This document shows positions 8,766 through 23,077 of a DNA stretch of 58,878 nt, in pieces (position 1 is the first letter of the stretch; each line of letters starts with the position of its first letter). The position numbers were made by a program, and so were the translations under genes. Source of the DNA: Bacillus multifaciens (lineage in GTDB: Bacteria; Bacillota; Bacilli; Bacillales; Bacillaceae_G); contig NZ_JAVBXD010000032.1 in the NCBI RefSeq assembly GCF_030756675.1, forward strand, positions 1 through 58,878, given 5' to 3'. The notes beneath the pieces are model-generated. The model was not told where the DNA came from. It saw only the letters and a program-made list of their open reading frames with translations, and ran no database searches.

Positions 8766-9583
8766 AGTTCGCTCACCAAACTTTCCATTGTAAGATGCAT
8801 TGATTGTAAAGGAATTTTATTGCTTTTCAATAATTCTGCCATTTTCACTGAAAATGGTACGTCTAAACCGATTTCTTGCAGCATTTTCGGTGATTGAAAA
8901 ATGTGTTCAGGGGTTCCCTCTTCTAGTAATTCTCCACGATTTAAAATAATAATACGATCGGACTGCGCTGCTTCTTCTAAGTCGTGAGTAATCGAAAGAA
9001 CTGTAATTCCCTTCGTGCGAACAAGGTCTCTTACCGTTTCTACCACTTCTTTACGGCCTTGAGGGTCAAGCATAGATGTTGCCTCATCTAATACTAAAAT
9101 AGACGGTTGGAGTGCTAATACGCCAGCAATTGCCACACGCTGTTTTTGTCCACCCGATAAATAGTGAGGTTCTTCATTTTGAAACTCTTCCATTCGCACA
9201 AGCTCCAAAGCGTGTTTCATACGTTCTACCATTAGTTCTCTAGGCATGCCAGCATTCTCAAGTCCAAAGACAACATCATCCTGTACAGTTGTTCCGACAA
9301 ATTGATTATCAGGGTTTTGAAAAACCATTCCAATCTGTTTTCGAATATCCCATACAGTTTCTTCTGATAAAACAAGTGTTCCATTTACAGTAATTGTTCC
9401 TGCTGATGGTAAAAACAAACCATTTAATAGCTTTGCAAGCGTTGATTTCCCTGACCCATTTTGCCCAATAATAGATACCCATTCCCCTTCATATAAAGAG
9501 AATGAAACGTCACGCAGGGCGGAAGAAGCAGCTTGAGGATATTGAAATGATATGTTCTCAGCACGAAGCTTCTCTTTTTTCAC
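8741..9583 (-). CDS. ecfA1: EcfA1, ECF transporter ATPase
   Basis: 280 aa from a GTG start ([10 protein letters not shown]), which has GAGGGTG seven bases upstream and matches the family length. Walker A is GQNGSGKST, signature [10 protein letters not shown], Walker [14 protein letters not shown] and H-loop ITHD. It is the first gene of the ECF operon. The reading frame stays open 28 codons further upstream to an ATG at 9667 that lies inside a decayed repeat. That extension is probably not translated as the main product but should not be dismissed without data. Confidence 0.94.
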   Translation of the reverse strand: MKKEKLRAENISFQYPQAASSALRDVSFSLYEGEWVSIIGQNGSGKSTLAKLLNGLFLPSAGTITVNGTLVLSEETVWDIRKQIGMVFQNPDNQFVGTTVQDDVVFGLENAGMPRELMVERMKHALELVRMEEFQNEEPHYLSGGQKQRVAIAGVLALQPSILVLDEATSMLDPQGRKEVVETVRDLVRTKGITVLSITHDLEEAAQSDRIIILNRGELLEEGTPEHIFQSPKMLQEIGLDVPFSVKMAELLKSNKIPLQSMHLTMESLVSELWRLHSKK

Positions 9584-9608
9584 TTGTGGACACCCTCTTC
9601 CATTATTC

Positions 9609-9727
9609 AGCCAAATAACGTGGAACTTCCATCTATGGGAGACGAAAAGCTCACCACCCTTGCACATGCTAGCAGTTCTCTCTCACTTCTCTCTGAATCT
9701 TGAAATGTGAGTTTTATCGCTCGCAAA
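9609..9727 (-). repeat. decayed copy of the structured intergenic repeat seen intact at 48960-49114
   Basis: Compared with the reverse complement of the intact copy, blocks match in the same order: GTGGAACTTCCATC (intact GTGAAACTTCCATC), AGCAGTTCTCTCTCAC (AGCGGTTATCTCCCAC) and GAATCTTGAAATGTGAGT (GAATCTTGAGGTGGGAGT). The CTCAC/GTGAG stem is retained in weaker form, while most of the second hairpin has been lost. Strand is given relative to the plus-strand orientation of the intact copy. It forms the 5' leader of ecfA1. Confidence 0.7.
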
Positions 9728-9753
9728 TATATAAATACAATTTAACTTTCCAA
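9726..9753 (-). promoter_or_regulatory. candidate sigma-A promoter of ecfA1-ecfA2-ecfT-truA
   Basis: TTGGAA (9748-9753), a 16-base spacer and TATATT (9726-9731) on the minus strand, at the edge of the decayed repeat. It would give a leader of about 135 bases before the ecfA1 GTG. Confidence 0.5.
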
Positions 9754-9771
9754 CATATCAATCGCGGCTAT

Positions 9772-9903
9772 GCATAACAAAACATGGCCCACTCTCGCTT
9801 TCCCCCTTTGTTTTAAATCTAGCACGTGGCAGGAAAGGGCCCTGACCGCTTCTATGCATGGTCAGGTGCACTCGCCCCTCGAAAAAGAAAAGGGTTTTAT
9901 GTT
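9772..9903 (+). repeat. imperfect intergenic repeat, copy A (related to copy B at 41949-42075)
   Basis: About three quarters of positions match copy B by eye over the core, beginning with the shared CTCGCTTT and ending near CTTCTATG. Stem 1 is CTTTCC / GGAAAG; stem 2 is CCTGACC / GGTCAGG (9841-9866), and the right end has CCCT / AGGG followed by a T-run on the plus strand. It sits between rplQ and the ECF operon. It may belong to the bcr-type repeats of the B. cereus group; I cannot assign a family name. Confidence 0.65.
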
Positions 9904-9954
9904 GCTTTTTCAATTTATATTTATATAGCAAGATAAACGCTTTCTTCTATACTT

Positions 9955-10006
9955 AAAAAAAAAGGGCCATGACCAGTTACTTAAAAAGTACTGTCCTGCC
10001 CTTTTG
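9955..10006 (-). terminator. terminator after rplQ, end of the alpha operon
   Basis: On the minus strand AAAAGGGC pairs with GCCCTTTT through a long interrupted stem (ACTGG/CCAGT-type inner pairs), followed by nine Ts. It closes the great ribosomal protein cluster. Confidence 0.88.
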
Positions 10007-10013
10007 CTTGTCA

Positions 10014-10376
10014 TTATACTAACTCGATAATTACCATTGGTGCAGCGTCACCGCGACGTGGACCAATTTTTGCAATACGAGTGTATCCGCCTTGACGCTC
10101 AGCATAGCGTGGAGCTACATCAGCGAATAATTTTTGTAATGCATCTTGACCAGTCTCAGCATTAGCAACTTCATTACGAATGTAAGCAGCTGCTTGACGA
10201 CGAGCATGAAGATCTCCGCGTTTACCTAAAGTGATCATTTTTTCCACTACAGAACGAAGTTCTTTTGCACGAGTTTCTGTCGTTTGGATGCGCTCGTTGA
10301 TAATTAAATCAGTAGCTAAGTCACGTAACATAGCTTTACGTTGCGCACTTGTACGGCCTAATTTTCTGTATGCCAT
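10014..10376 (-). CDS. rplQ: 50S ribosomal protein L17
   Basis: 120 aa. The start [20 protein letters not shown] and the end APMVIIELV are typical of short Firmicute L17. L17 lies near the polypeptide exit region of the 50S subunit. It follows rpoA by 35 bases and is the last gene of the alpha operon. Confidence 0.98.
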   Translation of the reverse strand: MAYRKLGRTSAQRKAMLRDLATDLIINERIQTTETRAKELRSVVEKMITLGKRGDLHARRQAAAYIRNEVANAETGQDALQKLFADVAPRYAERQGGYTRIAKIGPRRGDAAPMVIIELV

Positions 10377-10411
10377 TCGTAGTTCCCTCCTTCGTTGATG
10401 AATTTAAATCC

Positions 10412-11356
10412 TCAGTCGTCTTTACGTAAGCCTAAACCTAGTTCTTCTAGCTTATGCTTAACTTCTTCTAAAGATTTACGTCCTAAGTTACGAACCTTCA
10501 TCATATCTTCTTCAGTTTTATTCGCAAGCTCTTGTACAGTGTTAATACCTGCACGTTTTAGGCAATTATAAGAACGAACAGAAAGATCAAGTTCTTCAAT
10601 TGTCATTTCTAGAACTTTTTCTTTTTGATCTTCTTCCTTTTCGACCATAATCTCAGCATTTTGTGCTTCGTCAGTTAAACCAACAAAGATATTTAAATGC
10701 TCAGTTAAGATTTTGGCACCTAAAGAGATAGCTTCTTTTGGCCCGATGCTTCCATCCGTCCATACATCAAGCGTAAGCTTATCATAATTTGCCACTTGTC
10801 CAACACGTGTCTTTTCCACTTGGTAAGTCACACGTGATACTGGAGTATAAATAGAATCAATAGGAATAACTCCTATTGGTTGATCTTCGCTCTTATTTGC
10901 ATCAGCTGGCGTATACCCACGACCACGCTTTGCAGTTAAACGCACGCGGAAATGCGCATCTTTTGCTAACGTCGCAATGTATAAATCTGGATTTAAGATT
11001 TCAACATCACTATCGTGAGTAATATCAGCAGCTGTGACAATACCTTCGCCCTGTACATCGATTTCCAACGTCTTCTCTTCTTCAGAGTAGATTTTAAGAG
11101 CTAACTTTTTCAAGTTTAAGATGATCGTCGTAACGTCCTCTACTACGCCCTCAACTGTCGAAAATTCGTGTAATACGCCATCGATTTGGATGGCAGTAAC
11201 AGCGGCACCAGGGAGTGAGGATAATAGGATACGACGTAAGGAGTTACCTAAAGTAGTACCATATCCACGCTCAAGCGGTTCAATAACGAATTTACCATAC
11301 TTAGCATCTTCGTTAAGCTCAACCGTTTCGATTTTCGGTTTTTCAATTTCAATCAT
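10412..11356 (-). CDS. rpoA: RNA polymerase alpha subunit
   Basis: 314 aa. The N-terminal dimerisation/assembly domain (about 1-228) contains [22 protein letters not shown] flexible acidic linker follows, then the C-terminal domain (about 245-314) with [13 protein letters not shown] and [14 protein letters not shown], which binds UP elements and regulators such as Spx. It lies between rpsK and rplQ as in all Bacillus. The 180-base upstream gap contains a TATAAT but no good -35, so a separate promoter is possible but not shown. Confidence 0.98.
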   Translation of the reverse strand: MIEIEKPKIETVELNEDAKYGKFVIEPLERGYGTTLGNSLRRILLSSLPGAAVTAIQIDGVLHEFSTVEGVVEDVTTIILNLKKLALKIYSEEEKTLEIDVQGEGIVTAADITHDSDVEILNPDLYIATLAKDAHFRVRLTAKRGRGYTPADANKSEDQPIGVIPIDSIYTPVSRVTYQVEKTRVGQVANYDKLTLDVWTDGSIGPKEAISLGAKILTEHLNIFVGLTDEAQNAEIMVEKEEDQKEKVLEMTIEELDLSVRSYNCLKRAGINTVQELANKTEEDMMKVRNLGRKSLEEVKHKLEELGLGLRKDD

Positions 11357-11536
11357 TAACTAAACCCTCCTTCAAAACGTCGAAACTCCGGCTAAACAAA
11401 GGAAAAACCTCTGTCTAACCGAAAGTCCCCCTTAGGCAGTTCCCGATTGTGCACAACAAGCGATGTTTCTGTACGAAATTTCTCGATAATGCATCATATC
11501 CATTATAGACAAAAGGGAAAATTCTATACAGAAAAA

Positions 11537-11947
<411 letters not shown>

Positions 11948-11950
11948 TTA

Positions 11951-12481
<531 letters not shown>

Positions 12482-12486
12482 CTATA

Positions 12487-12705
12487 TTATTTAAAGCGGT
12501 ACGTGATACGACCACGATTTAAATCGTACGGAGATAATTCTACCGTAACTTTATCTCCTGGTAAAATACGAATGAAGTTCATACGAATTTTACCAGAAAC
12601 GTGAGCCAATACAACATGCCCATTCTCTAATTCTACTTTGAACATAGCATTTGGCAACGTTTCAATAACGGTACCTTCGACTTCAATTACATCATCTTTA
12701 GCCAT
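12487..12705 (-). CDS. infA: translation initiation factor IF-1
   Basis: 72 aa, a single S1/OB-fold domain ([20 protein letters not shown], then [17 protein letters not shown]). IF-1 occupies the 30S A site during initiation. The gap of 67 bases to map and 35 bases to rpmJ places it in the distal spc/alpha cluster. Confidence 0.98.
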   Translation of the reverse strand: MAKDDVIEVEGTVIETLPNAMFKVELENGHVVLAHVSGKIRMNFIRILPGDKVTVELSPYDLNRGRITYRFK

Positions 12706-12772
12706 TCAATGTTCTCCCTTCTTCAAATCAGTAACATTCTACACTGTTCTGAAATTCCGGAGAGCCAGCTAC

Positions 12773-13518
12773 CTATAAAGTGGTAAGGATTTCGTATCCT
12801 GCTTCTGTAAGAGCAATCGTGTGCTCAAAATGTGCACACCATTTACCATCTACCGTTACCACTGTCCAGTCATCAGATAGTGTTTTTACATATCGTCTTC
12901 CTTGGTTCACCATCGGCTCAACACAAATGACCATTCCCGGTTTTAATCTAGGCCCTTGATTTGGTGGACCATAGTGCGGGATTTGTGGGTCTTCATGTAA
13001 GTCTTGCCCGATTCCGTGACCGACATACTCCCTAACGATCGAGAATCCACTATCTTCAACATACGTTTGAACCGCATGTGAAATATTAGATAATCGCTCG
13101 CCCGGTTTTGCGTGTTCTAGACCAAGATACAACGATTTTTCTGTGACATCAAGTAGCTTTTGAACAGATTCAGAAATGTTTCCTACTGGATATGTCCATG
13201 CAGAGTCTCCATGGTATCCATTGTATTTCGCACCAATATCGATACTAATAATATCGCCTTCTTGGAGCTTGCGCTTTCCTGGAATCCCGTGTACAAGCTC
13301 TTCGTTTACCGAAGCACAAATGCTTCCCGGAAATCCGTTGTATCCTTTAAAAGATGGCATAGCACCATATTTTAGAATCGTTTTTTCCGCTATTTGATCG
13401 AGCTCTTTCGTTGTAATTCCTGGGGCAATATGCTTTTTTAACTCTTGATGAGTTAAAGCAACAATCTTGCCAGCTTCTCGCATAATCTCAATTTCGCGAG
13501 GAGTTTTGCAAATAATCA

Positions 13519-13519
<1 letters not shown>
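12773..13519 (-). CDS. map: methionine aminopeptidase, type I
   Basis: 248 aa. Metal-binding and active-site motifs: [15 protein letters not shown] (two Asp ligands), [12 protein letters not shown] (His), CVEPM (Glu) and FEHTI (Glu). It removes the N-terminal Met from new proteins. The ATG overlaps the adk stop codon (TAATG), so translation is probably coupled to adk. Confidence 0.97.
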
Positions 13520-14181
<662 letters not shown>

Positions 14182-14222
14182 TCATGAATGAGCATATAGG
14201 GAAGATGAATCTTCCCGCTTAC

Positions 14223-15521
14223 TCACTGTTTGATAAACCCCTTGTAATGGCGTTTTACTAATTGACTTTCGAGTTGCTTCATTGTTTCTAAAGCAACACC
14301 GACAACAATTAGTAAACTTGTTCCACCTATCTGTGCAGATTGTGGCAAGTTTGCAAATTTAATAAATAAAACAGGCAGGATTGCAATTGCTGATAAGAAA
14401 ATTGCACCTACAAAGGTCAAACGATACAAGATCTTTGTTAGATACTGTTCTGTATTCTTACCCGGACGAATACCAGGAACATATCCACCTTGTTTATTTA
14501 AGTTTTCAGCCATCTGTTCAGGATTTACTTGAACAAATGCATAGAAATATGCAAAGGCAATAATTAATGCAACGTATATGATCATACCCACTGGGTGGGA
14601 ATAGTTAAAGTTCTTAATAATCCACTGCGATATTTCATGATTCGGGAAAAACTGTGCAATAGTCGGAGGCGTAATCAAGAATGAAACAGCAAAAATTACT
14701 GGAATAACACCAGCACTATTTACCTTAAGCGGTAAATGAGTGTTTTGTGCTCCAGTATAACCACCGTTTCCAGTTACGCGCTTCGCATATTGAATCGGGA
14801 TTTTTCTAACAGCCTGTTGAATGTAAATAACACCAACAATAACTGCTAACACAGCTAACAAAATTAAACCAACTTTTACGATACGAATGAACAATTCATC
14901 TCCGGCATTTTGGAATTGCTGCGCATACACTTGATTTATAGTATTTGGGATAGCTGCGGTAATACCTGCAAAGATGATAATAGAAATACCGTTTCCTACT
15001 CCCTTTGCTGTAATTAACTCACCTAACCACATTAAAAACGCAGTTCCGGCAGTTAGTACCGTAGCAATATATAAATAAGTTGACCAGCTAGGATCCAAAA
15101 TTAATTGTCCACCTGCCATACCGTTAAAGCCGATTGACATACCGATTGCTTGAATAAATGCAAGAACAATTGTAAAGTAGCGGGTAAACTGAGCTAGTTT
15201 ACGACGACCCATTTCACCTTGTTTTGACCATTCCGTAAATTTAGGAACAACATCCATCTGCAATAATTGCACGATGATGGATGCTGTAATGTACGGCATG
15301 ATTCCCATCGCAAAGATGGAAAAGTTTTTTAAGGCTCCGCCGCCAAATGTATTCAGAATACCCAATACATTCAACTGGTCTTGCGCTCTCAGTACATCTG
15401 CATTTGTATGAGGCACTGGGATGAACGTGCCAATTCGAAACACGATTAACATCGCTAAAGTGAATAATATTTTACTTCTTATCTCAGCAACGCGCATAAA
15501 GTTGGAGATTGTGCGAAACAT
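14223..15521 (-). CDS. secY: protein translocase channel subunit SecY
   Basis: 432 aa with about ten membrane helices; characteristic stretches include [16 protein letters not shown] and [15 protein letters not shown]. With SecE (encoded at 41.4-41.6 kb) and SecG it forms the protein export channel, fed by SecA and ribosomes. Its start overlaps the rplO stop as TAATG, coupling channel synthesis to ribosomal protein synthesis. Confidence 0.98.
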   Translation of the reverse strand: MFRTISNFMRVAEIRSKILFTLAMLIVFRIGTFIPVPHTNADVLRAQDQLNVLGILNTFGGGALKNFSIFAMGIMPYITASIIVQLLQMDVVPKFTEWSKQGEMGRRKLAQFTRYFTIVLAFIQAIGMSIGFNGMAGGQLILDPSWSTYLYIATVLTAGTAFLMWLGELITAKGVGNGISIIIFAGITAAIPNTINQVYAQQFQNAGDELFIRIVKVGLILLAVLAVIVGVIYIQQAVRKIPIQYAKRVTGNGGYTGAQNTHLPLKVNSAGVIPVIFAVSFLITPPTIAQFFPNHEISQWIIKNFNYSHPVGMIIYVALIIAFAYFYAFVQVNPEQMAENLNKQGGYVPGIRPGKNTEQYLTKILYRLTFVGAIFLSAIAILPVLFIKFANLPQSAQIGGTSLLIVVGVALETMKQLESQLVKRHYKGFIKQ

Positions 15522-15961
15522 TAGATCACCTCAACTGTTCCGCCAGCTGCTTCAATAGCTTCTTTTGCACTTGAAGAGAACTTGTGAGCTTTAACAGTAA
15601 GCTTTTTCTCTACAGCGCCGTTTGCAAGAATTTTAACACCGTCGTTTAATTTGCTGATAACGCCAGTCTCAAGCAATAATTCAGGTGTTACTTCTGTACC
15701 GTCTTCAAAACGATTTAATGTTGTTAAGTTAACGATAGCGAATTCTTTACGGTTGATGTTTGTGAAGCCGCGTTTTGGTAAACGACGGAATAATGGAGTT
15801 TGACCGCCTTCAAAACCAAGACGAACACCGCCACCAGAACGTGCGTTTTGTCCTTTGTGACCTTTTCCAGCAGTTTTACCGTTACCAGAACCGATACCAC
15901 GACCTACACGATTACGAACTTTACGAGAACCTTCCGCAGGTTGTAATTCATGAAGTTTCAT
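15521..15961 (-). CDS. rplO: 50S ribosomal protein L15
   Basis: 146 aa with the Gly/Arg-rich N-terminus ([20 protein letters not shown]) that threads through 23S rRNA, and a globular C-terminal half. It has one-base overlap with secY. Confidence 0.98.
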   Translation of the reverse strand: MKLHELQPAEGSRKVRNRVGRGIGSGNGKTAGKGHKGQNARSGGGVRLGFEGGQTPLFRRLPKRGFTNINRKEFAIVNLTTLNRFEDGTEVTPELLLETGVISKLNDGVKILANGAVEKKLTVKAHKFSSSAKEAIEAAGGTVEVI

Positions 15962-15994
15962 TCCCAGGCACCTCCTTATATTGATAAGTTATCA

Positions 15995-16177
15995 TTAAGC
16001 TTCTTTTACAGTTACAAGGTGAGAAACTTTGTTGATCATACCGCGAATAGCAGGAGTTTCTTCCTTAACTACAGTTGAATTCAACTTTTTAAGACCTAAA
16101 GCTTCTACAGTCGCACGTTGATCTTGCGGACGACCAATTACACTACGAGTGAGGGTAATTTCTAACTTTTTCGCCAT
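15995..16177 (-). CDS. rpmD: 50S ribosomal protein L30
   Basis: 60 aa; [20 protein letters not shown] and the internal [11 protein letters not shown] are typical of bacterial L30. It lies between rpsE and rplO, in the normal spc order. Confidence 0.97.
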   Translation of the reverse strand: MAKKLEITLTRSVIGRPQDQRATVEALGLKKLNSTVVKEETPAIRGMINKVSHLVTVKEA

Positions 16178-16194
16178 TATATTTTCCCTCCTTC

Positions 16195-16695
<501 letters not shown>

Positions 16696-16716
16696 CTATT
16701 TTCCCTCCTTTGACCA

Positions 16717-17079
16717 TTAAAATTGTAAGCCAGCCTCACGAGCAGCTTCAGCTAAAGCTTTAACACGACCATGGTATAAGTAACCGCCGCGATCAAATAC
16801 TACTTCTTTAACACCTTTCTCTACAGCACGCTTAGCAACGATTTCGCCAACTTTAGTAGCAGCTTCGATGTTGCTAGTACCGTTAAGAGTAAGTTCTTTA
16901 TCAAGAGTAGACGCACTTACTAATGTTACACCATTTACATCATCAATTACTTGAGCGTAAATGTGTTGGTTAGAACGGAACACGTTTAAACGTGGACGTT
17001 CAGCTGTACCAGTAAGTTTTGCACGTACACGCGCATGTCTTTTCTTACGAACCGCATTTTTATCAGGTTTAGTGATCAT
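16717..17079 (-). CDS. rplR: 50S ribosomal protein L18
   Basis: 120 aa from the ATG giving [15 protein letters not shown], with AAGGAG about nine bases upstream; a GTG three codons earlier falls in that site. L18 binds 5S rRNA. The C-terminal motif [20 protein letters not shown] is typical. Confidence 0.98.
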   Translation of the reverse strand: MITKPDKNAVRKKRHARVRAKLTGTAERPRLNVFRSNQHIYAQVIDDVNGVTLVSASTLDKELTLNGTSNIEAATKVGEIVAKRAVEKGVKEVVFDRGGYLYHGRVKALAEAAREAGLQF

Positions 17080-17110
17080 TCTTGTCACTCCTTTCTTTCA
17101 CCTAACGGGT

Positions 17111-17650
17111 TTACTTAGCAGTTTTACCTTCTTTACGACGTACAACTTCGCCTTCGTAACGAATACCTTTGCCTTTATATGGCTCTGGAGCACGTACAGC
17201 GCGAACGTTAGCAGCGAATTCGCCAACACGTTGCTTGTCGATACCTTTAATTACGATCTTTGTAGGAGCAGGAACTTCAACTTCAAGACCAGCTTCTGGA
17301 GTCATCTCAACTGGGTGAGAATAACCTACGTTTAATACAAGTTTGTCACCTTGTTTTTGTGCACGGTAACCAACACCGATTAATTCAAGTCCGCGAGCGA
17401 AACCTGTTGTTACACCTTCAACCATGTTTCCAAGAAGAGCACGAGTTGTTCCGTGTAATGCACGGTGTTCTTTTTGTTCAGTAGGACGTTCTACTGTTAA
17501 AATATTTTCTTCAATTTTGATAACCATATCAGCATTGAATGTACGAGTTAATTCACCTTTAGGGCCTTTTACAGTTACAGTATTATTTTCTGCTACTGTA
17601 ACTGTAACACCTGCAGGGATTTCAAGAATCTTTTTACCAATACGAGACAT
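17111..17650 (-). CDS. rplF: 50S ribosomal protein L6
   Basis: 179 aa with two similar domains; it ends with the signature [21 protein letters not shown]6 sits near the factor-binding site beneath the L7/L12 stalk. It is spaced 31 bases from both rpsH and rplR. Confidence 0.98.
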   Translation of the reverse strand: MSRIGKKILEIPAGVTVTVAENNTVTVKGPKGELTRTFNADMVIKIEENILTVERPTEQKEHRALHGTTRALLGNMVEGVTTGFARGLELIGVGYRAQKQGDKLVLNVGYSHPVEMTPEAGLEVEVPAPTKIVIKGIDKQRVGEFAANVRAVRAPEPYKGKGIRYEGEVVRRKEGKTAK

Positions 17651-17681
17651 GTGGTCACACCTCCGTTCGTTTAAATATTAA

Positions 17682-18080
17682 TTACCAAACGTATGCTACT
17701 ACTTCTCCACCAGTTTGTAATTGACGAGCGTCTTTGTCCGTCATTACTCCCTTAGATGTAGAAACAAGTGCAATACCTAATCCGTTAAGTACACGTGGTA
17801 CTTCATCAGCTTTTGCATATACGCGTAAGCCAGGCTTACTGATACGCTTTAATCCAGTGATTACACGCTCATTGTTTACACCGTATTTTAGGAAAATACG
17901 AAGGATACCTTGTTTGTTATCCTCGATGTATTCCACATCACGGATGAAACCTTCACGTTTTAAGATTTCAGCGATTTCTTTTTTGATTTTAGAAGCAGGA
18001 ACTTCTAATTTCTCATGACGTACCATGTTCGCATTACGGATGCGAGTAAGCATATCTGCAATTGGATCTGTCATCACCAT
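17682..18080 (-). CDS. rpsH: 30S ribosomal protein S8
   Basis: 132 aa from [16 protein letters not shown], the standard S8 start with GGAGG upstream; the frame is open 12 codons further upstream but that segment lacks family similarity. S8 binds the central domain of 16S rRNA. It ends GGEVVAYVW. Confidence 0.97.
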   Translation of the reverse strand: MVMTDPIADMLTRIRNANMVRHEKLEVPASKIKKEIAEILKREGFIRDVEYIEDNKQGILRIFLKYGVNNERVITGLKRISKPGLRVYAKADEVPRVLNGLGIALVSTSKGVMTDKDARQLQTGGEVVAYVW

Positions 18081-18109
18081 GTGTTTTACCTCCTTCCCAT
18101 TTGTGGGTA

Positions 18110-18328
<219 letters not shown>

Positions 18329-18868
18329 TTATTTTTGGAATGGCATACCGAATTGTGTTAAAAGTTCACGAGCTTCTTCATCAGTTTTCGCTGTAGTAAC
18401 GATTACGATGTCCATACCACGAACTTTGCTTACTTTATCATAATCAATCTCAGGGAAAATTAATTGCTCTTTAACACCTAATGTGTAGTTACCACGACCA
18501 TCGAAAGATTTCTTAGAAACACCACGGAAATCACGTACACGTGGTAAAGAAACTGATACTAATTTGTCGAAGAACTCATACATTTGCTCGCCGCGTAAAG
18601 TAACCTTTGCACCGATAGGCATACCCTCACGAAGACGGAATCCTGCGATAGATTTTTTAGCGCGAGTTACAACAGGTTTTTGACCTGCGATTTGTGTTAA
18701 CTCTTCTACAGCACTGTCTAATGCTTTAGAGTTGGATACCGCGTCACCAACACCAGTGTTGATTACGATCTTTTCGATCTTCGGTACTTCCATTACAGAT
18801 TTATAGTTAAACTTGCTCACAAGAGCAGGAGTAATTTCTTTTTGGAATTTCTCTTTAAGGCGATTCAA
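18329..18868 (-). CDS. rplE: 50S ribosomal protein L5
   Basis: 179 aa; the motif [19 protein letters not shown] and the C-terminal [19 protein letters not shown] are typical. L5 binds 5S rRNA and contacts P-site tRNA. Canonical neighbours are rplX and rpsN. Confidence 0.98.
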   Translation of the reverse strand: MNRLKEKFQKEITPALVSKFNYKSVMEVPKIEKIVINTGVGDAVSNSKALDSAVEELTQIAGQKPVVTRAKKSIAGFRLREGMPIGAKVTLRGEQMYEFFDKLVSVSLPRVRDFRGVSKKSFDGRGNYTLGVKEQLIFPEIDYDKVSKVRGMDIVIVTTAKTDEEARELLTQFGMPFQK

Positions 18869-18894
18869 TGAAGGGACCTCCTTTCATATAGAAC

Positions 18895-19206
18895 TTATTT
18901 ATCTAACAATTCACCAGATTTTTTTGCAACACGAATTTTTTTACCATCTTCCACTTTGTAACCTACACGAGTAGGTACACCTGTTTTAGGATCTAATGGC
19001 ATAACATTAGATACGTGGATAGCTGCTTCTTTCGTGATAATTCCACCTTGTGGATTTAATTGAGATGGCTTAGAGTGCTTCTTAACGATGTTAACACCCT
19101 CAACGATAACACGGTTTTCTTTTGGGAAAGCTGCAAGAATAACACCTTGTTTTCCTTTGTCTTTACCACTGATTACCTGTACTTTATCACCTTTTTTTAC
19201 ATGCAT
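18895..19206 (-). CDS. rplX: 50S ribosomal protein L24
   Basis: 103 aa from [19 protein letters not shown], a KOW-motif protein that initiates 50S assembly. The in-frame upstream start eight codons earlier overlaps the ribosome site (AGGAGGTG), so the shorter form is preferred. Confidence 0.97.
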   Translation of the reverse strand: MHVKKGDKVQVISGKDKGKQGVILAAFPKENRVIVEGVNIVKKHSKPSQLNPQGGIITKEAAIHVSNVMPLDPKTGVPTRVGYKVEDGKKIRVAKKSGELLDK

Positions 19207-19244
19207 CTTACTTCTGCACCTCCTTAGCAAGGCAATACCTTAAA

Positions 19245-19613
19245 TTATAGAACTTCTGGAGCTAAAGAAACGATCTTCATGAAGTTGTTATCACGTAATT
19301 CACGAGCTACTGGTCCGAAGATACGAGTACCACGTGGGCTCTTATCGTCTTTAATGATAACCGCTGCGTTTTCATCAAAACGAATGTAAGAACCGTCTGG
19401 ACGACGAGCACCGCTCTTCGTACGTACTACTACTGCTTTAACAACGTCACCTTTTTTAACAACGCCACCTGGTGTTGCTTGTTTTACCGTAGCAACGATA
19501 ATATCACCGATGTTTGCGTATTTACGACCAGAGCCGCCTAATACTTTAATTGTTAAAAGTTCACGTGCGCCAGAGTTGTCAGCTACTCTCAAACGAGATT
19601 CTTGTTGGATCAT
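19245..19613 (-). CDS. rplN: 50S ribosomal protein L14
   Basis: 122 aa; [19 protein letters not shown] and the end [11 protein letters not shown] are highly conserved. L14 lies at the subunit interface, and in other bacteria it is the binding site of the silencing factor RsfS. Confidence 0.98.
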   Translation of the reverse strand: MIQQESRLRVADNSGARELLTIKVLGGSGRKYANIGDIIVATVKQATPGGVVKKGDVVKAVVVRTKSGARRPDGSYIRFDENAAVIIKDDKSPRGTRIFGPVARELRDNNFMKIVSLAPEVL

Positions 19614-19656
19614 GTTATGAAACCTCCCTTCGGACTTAAAATTCCGATTCGTCTAT

Positions 19657-19920
19657 TTAGATAATAACCGCTTCTTCAACGATTTCAACTAAACGGAAAC
19701 GCTTAGTAGCAGAAAGCGGGCGAGTTTCCATGATTTTTACGATATCGCCAACTTTTGCTTGGTTTTGCTCATCATGCGCTTTGTATTTCTTAGAATACTT
19801 AACGCGTTTTCCGTACAAGGAATGAGTTTTGTAAGTTTCAACTAAAACTGTAATCGTTTTGTCCATTTTGTCAGAAACAACACGACCAGTGTAAACTTTG
19901 CGTTGGTTACGTTCGCTCAC
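19657..19920 (-). CDS. rpsQ: 30S ribosomal protein S17
   Basis: 87 aa OB-fold protein ([38 protein letters not shown]). It binds 16S rRNA early in 30S assembly. It sits between rpmC and rplN, in normal S10-spc order. Confidence 0.98.
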   Translation of the reverse strand: MSERNQRKVYTGRVVSDKMDKTITVLVETYKTHSLYGKRVKYSKKYKAHDEQNQAKVGDIVKIMETRPLSATKRFRLVEIVEEAVII

Positions 19921-19940
19921 TTTGCAAACCTCCCCTCAAT

Positions 19941-21226
<1,286 letters not shown>

Positions 21227-21229
21227 CGA

Positions 21230-21571
21230 TTATCCCTCCTTCTTTTCTGATACCACAATTGTAATGTGGCTTGTGCGTTTGTTAATTTGGCTTGCACGAC
21301 CCATTGCACGTGGACGGAAACGTTTTAACGTTGGACCTTCGTCAACGAAAACTTTCTCAACAACTAAGTTGTTTACATCCATTTCGTAGTTATGTTCTGC
21401 ATTTGCAATTGCAGATTTCAAAACTTTTTCTACAACTGGAGAAGCAGTTTTTGGTGTGTGGTTAAGGATAGCAATCGCTTCACCCACTTGCTTACCTCGG
21501 ATTAAGTCTACTACTAAACGAACTTTACGAGGAGCAATACGAACTGTTCTCGCTACTGCTTTAGCTTGCAT
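21230..21571 (-). CDS. rplV: 50S ribosomal protein L22
   Basis: 113 aa from [19 protein letters not shown]. The long hairpin loop ([18 protein letters not shown]) that reaches into the exit tunnel shows no deletion or duplication of the kind linked to macrolide resistance. The six-codon upstream extension is not conserved and covers the ribosome site. Confidence 0.97.
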   Translation of the reverse strand: MQAKAVARTVRIAPRKVRLVVDLIRGKQVGEAIAILNHTPKTASPVVEKVLKSAIANAEHNYEMDVNNLVVEKVFVDEGPTLKRFRPRAMGRASQINKRTSHITIVVSEKKEG

Positions 21572-21588
21572 TGAAGTGCCTCCTCTCA

Positions 21589-21867
21589 TTATCTTCTAGT
21601 TTTCTTATCGTCAGCATCATGACCTTTGTACGTACGAGTTGGTGCGAACTCACCTAACTTGTGGCCTACCATATCTTCAGTTACGTATACAGGAACGTGT
21701 TTACGACCATCATATACAGCGATTGTATGACCAATAAACTGTGGGAAGATCGTTGAACGACGAGACCAAGTTTTTACAACTTGTTTTTGCTCAGTTTCAT
21801 TTAACTTTGCAATTTTGTTCATTAAATGATCATCAACAAATGGTCCTTTTTTCAAGCTACGAGCCAT
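21589..21867 (-). CDS. rpsS: 30S ribosomal protein S19
   Basis: 92 aa; [19 protein letters not shown] and [20 protein letters not shown] are diagnostic. S19 pairs with S13 in the 30S head. Confidence 0.98.
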   Translation of the reverse strand: MARSLKKGPFVDDHLMNKIAKLNETEQKQVVKTWSRRSTIFPQFIGHTIAVYDGRKHVPVYVTEDMVGHKLGEFAPTRTYKGHDADDKKTRR

Positions 21868-21927
21868 TTTGGTGCCTCCCTTCGTGATTGCCGTACGGTT
21901 CTAGAAATGAACCGTACTACAACCCCA

Positions 21928-22758
21928 TTATTTTTTACGACGACGAACGATGAATTTGTCAGACGCTTTATTTTTCTTACGAGTTTTGAATCCAAGAGTT
22001 GGTTTACCCCATGGAGACATTGGAGACTTACGTCCGATTGGTGAACGACCTTCACCACCACCGTGTGGGTGATCAACTGGGTTCATTACAGAACCACGAA
22101 CAGTTGGGCGCTTACCTAACCAGCGAGAGCGACCCGCTTTACCAATTTTAATAAGTTCATGATGCTCGTTACCTACTTGACCTACTGTAGCACGGCAAGT
22201 TGATAGGATTAAGCGCACTTCACCAGAAGTTAAACGTACAAGTACGTATTTACCTTCTTTACCAAGTACTTGAGCAGATGTACCAGCAGAACGAACTAAT
22301 TGTCCACCGCGACCTGGTTTAAGTTCGATGTTATGAACAACTGTACCTACTGGGATGTTGATTAATGGTAGTGCGTTACCGATTTTAATGTCCGCTTCTG
22401 GGCCAGACATAATTTCCATACCTACTTCTAAGTTTTTAGGAGCAAGGATGTAACGTTTTTCACCGTCAACGTAGTTAATTAATGCGATATTCGCAGAGCG
22501 GTTTGGATCGTATTCGATCGTAGCAACGCGTCCTGGAATTCCATCTTTGTTACGTTTGAAGTCGATGATACGGTATTGACGCTTATGTCCGCCACCTTGG
22601 TGACGTACAGTGATTTTACCTTGGTTGTTACGTCCAGCCTTTTTGCTTAAAGGCGCAAGTAATGATTTTTCCGGTCTATCAGTCGTGATTTCAGCGAAAT
22701 CGTTCGTAGTCATGTTACGACGACCGTTAGTAGTTGGATTATACTTTTTGATTGCCAT
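21928..22758 (-). CDS. rplB: 50S ribosomal protein L2
   Basis: 276 aa, full length. The C-terminal signature [18 protein letters not shown] includes the essential His near the peptidyl transferase centre. L2 is needed for subunit association and peptide bond formation. Standard S10-operon position. Confidence 0.98.
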   Translation of the reverse strand: MAIKKYNPTTNGRRNMTTNDFAEITTDRPEKSLLAPLSKKAGRNNQGKITVRHQGGGHKRQYRIIDFKRNKDGIPGRVATIEYDPNRSANIALINYVDGEKRYILAPKNLEVGMEIMSGPEADIKIGNALPLINIPVGTVVHNIELKPGRGGQLVRSAGTSAQVLGKEGKYVLVRLTSGEVRLILSTCRATVGQVGNEHHELIKIGKAGRSRWLGKRPTVRGSVMNPVDHPHGGGEGRSPIGRKSPMSPWGKPTLGFKTRKKNKASDKFIVRRRKK

Positions 22759-22786
22759 CTGATTTTCCCTCCTTCTTTAGTAAGGA

Positions 22787-23077
22787 TTAAACTCCTTGGA
22801 AGATCTCGATTTCTTTGCTGTCAGCAGTAAGCTTAACGATTGCTTTACGACGACGGTTAGTAAAACCAGCGTGACGACCAACACGTTTTGCTTTTGGCTT
22901 GTAGTTCATGATATTTACTTTATCAACTTCAACACCAAAGATCGCTTCTACAGCATCTTTAACTTCCGTTTTATTAGCTTTAACGTCCACATCGAACGTG
23001 TATTTTTTTTCAGCCATCATTTCCATAGAACGTTCAGTGATAACTGGGCGCTTAATGATATCACGAGGATCTTTCAT
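22787..23077 (-). CDS. rplW: 50S ribosomal protein L23
   Basis: 96 aa; [18 protein letters not shown] and the loop [16 protein letters not shown] are typical. L23 docks SRP and trigger factor at the tunnel exit. Its ATG overlaps the rplD stop codon (TAATG). Confidence 0.98.
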   Translation of the reverse strand: MKDPRDIIKRPVITERSMEMMAEKKYTFDVDVKANKTEVKDAVEAIFGVEVDKVNIMNYKPKAKRVGRHAGFTNRRRKAIVKLTADSKEIEIFQGV

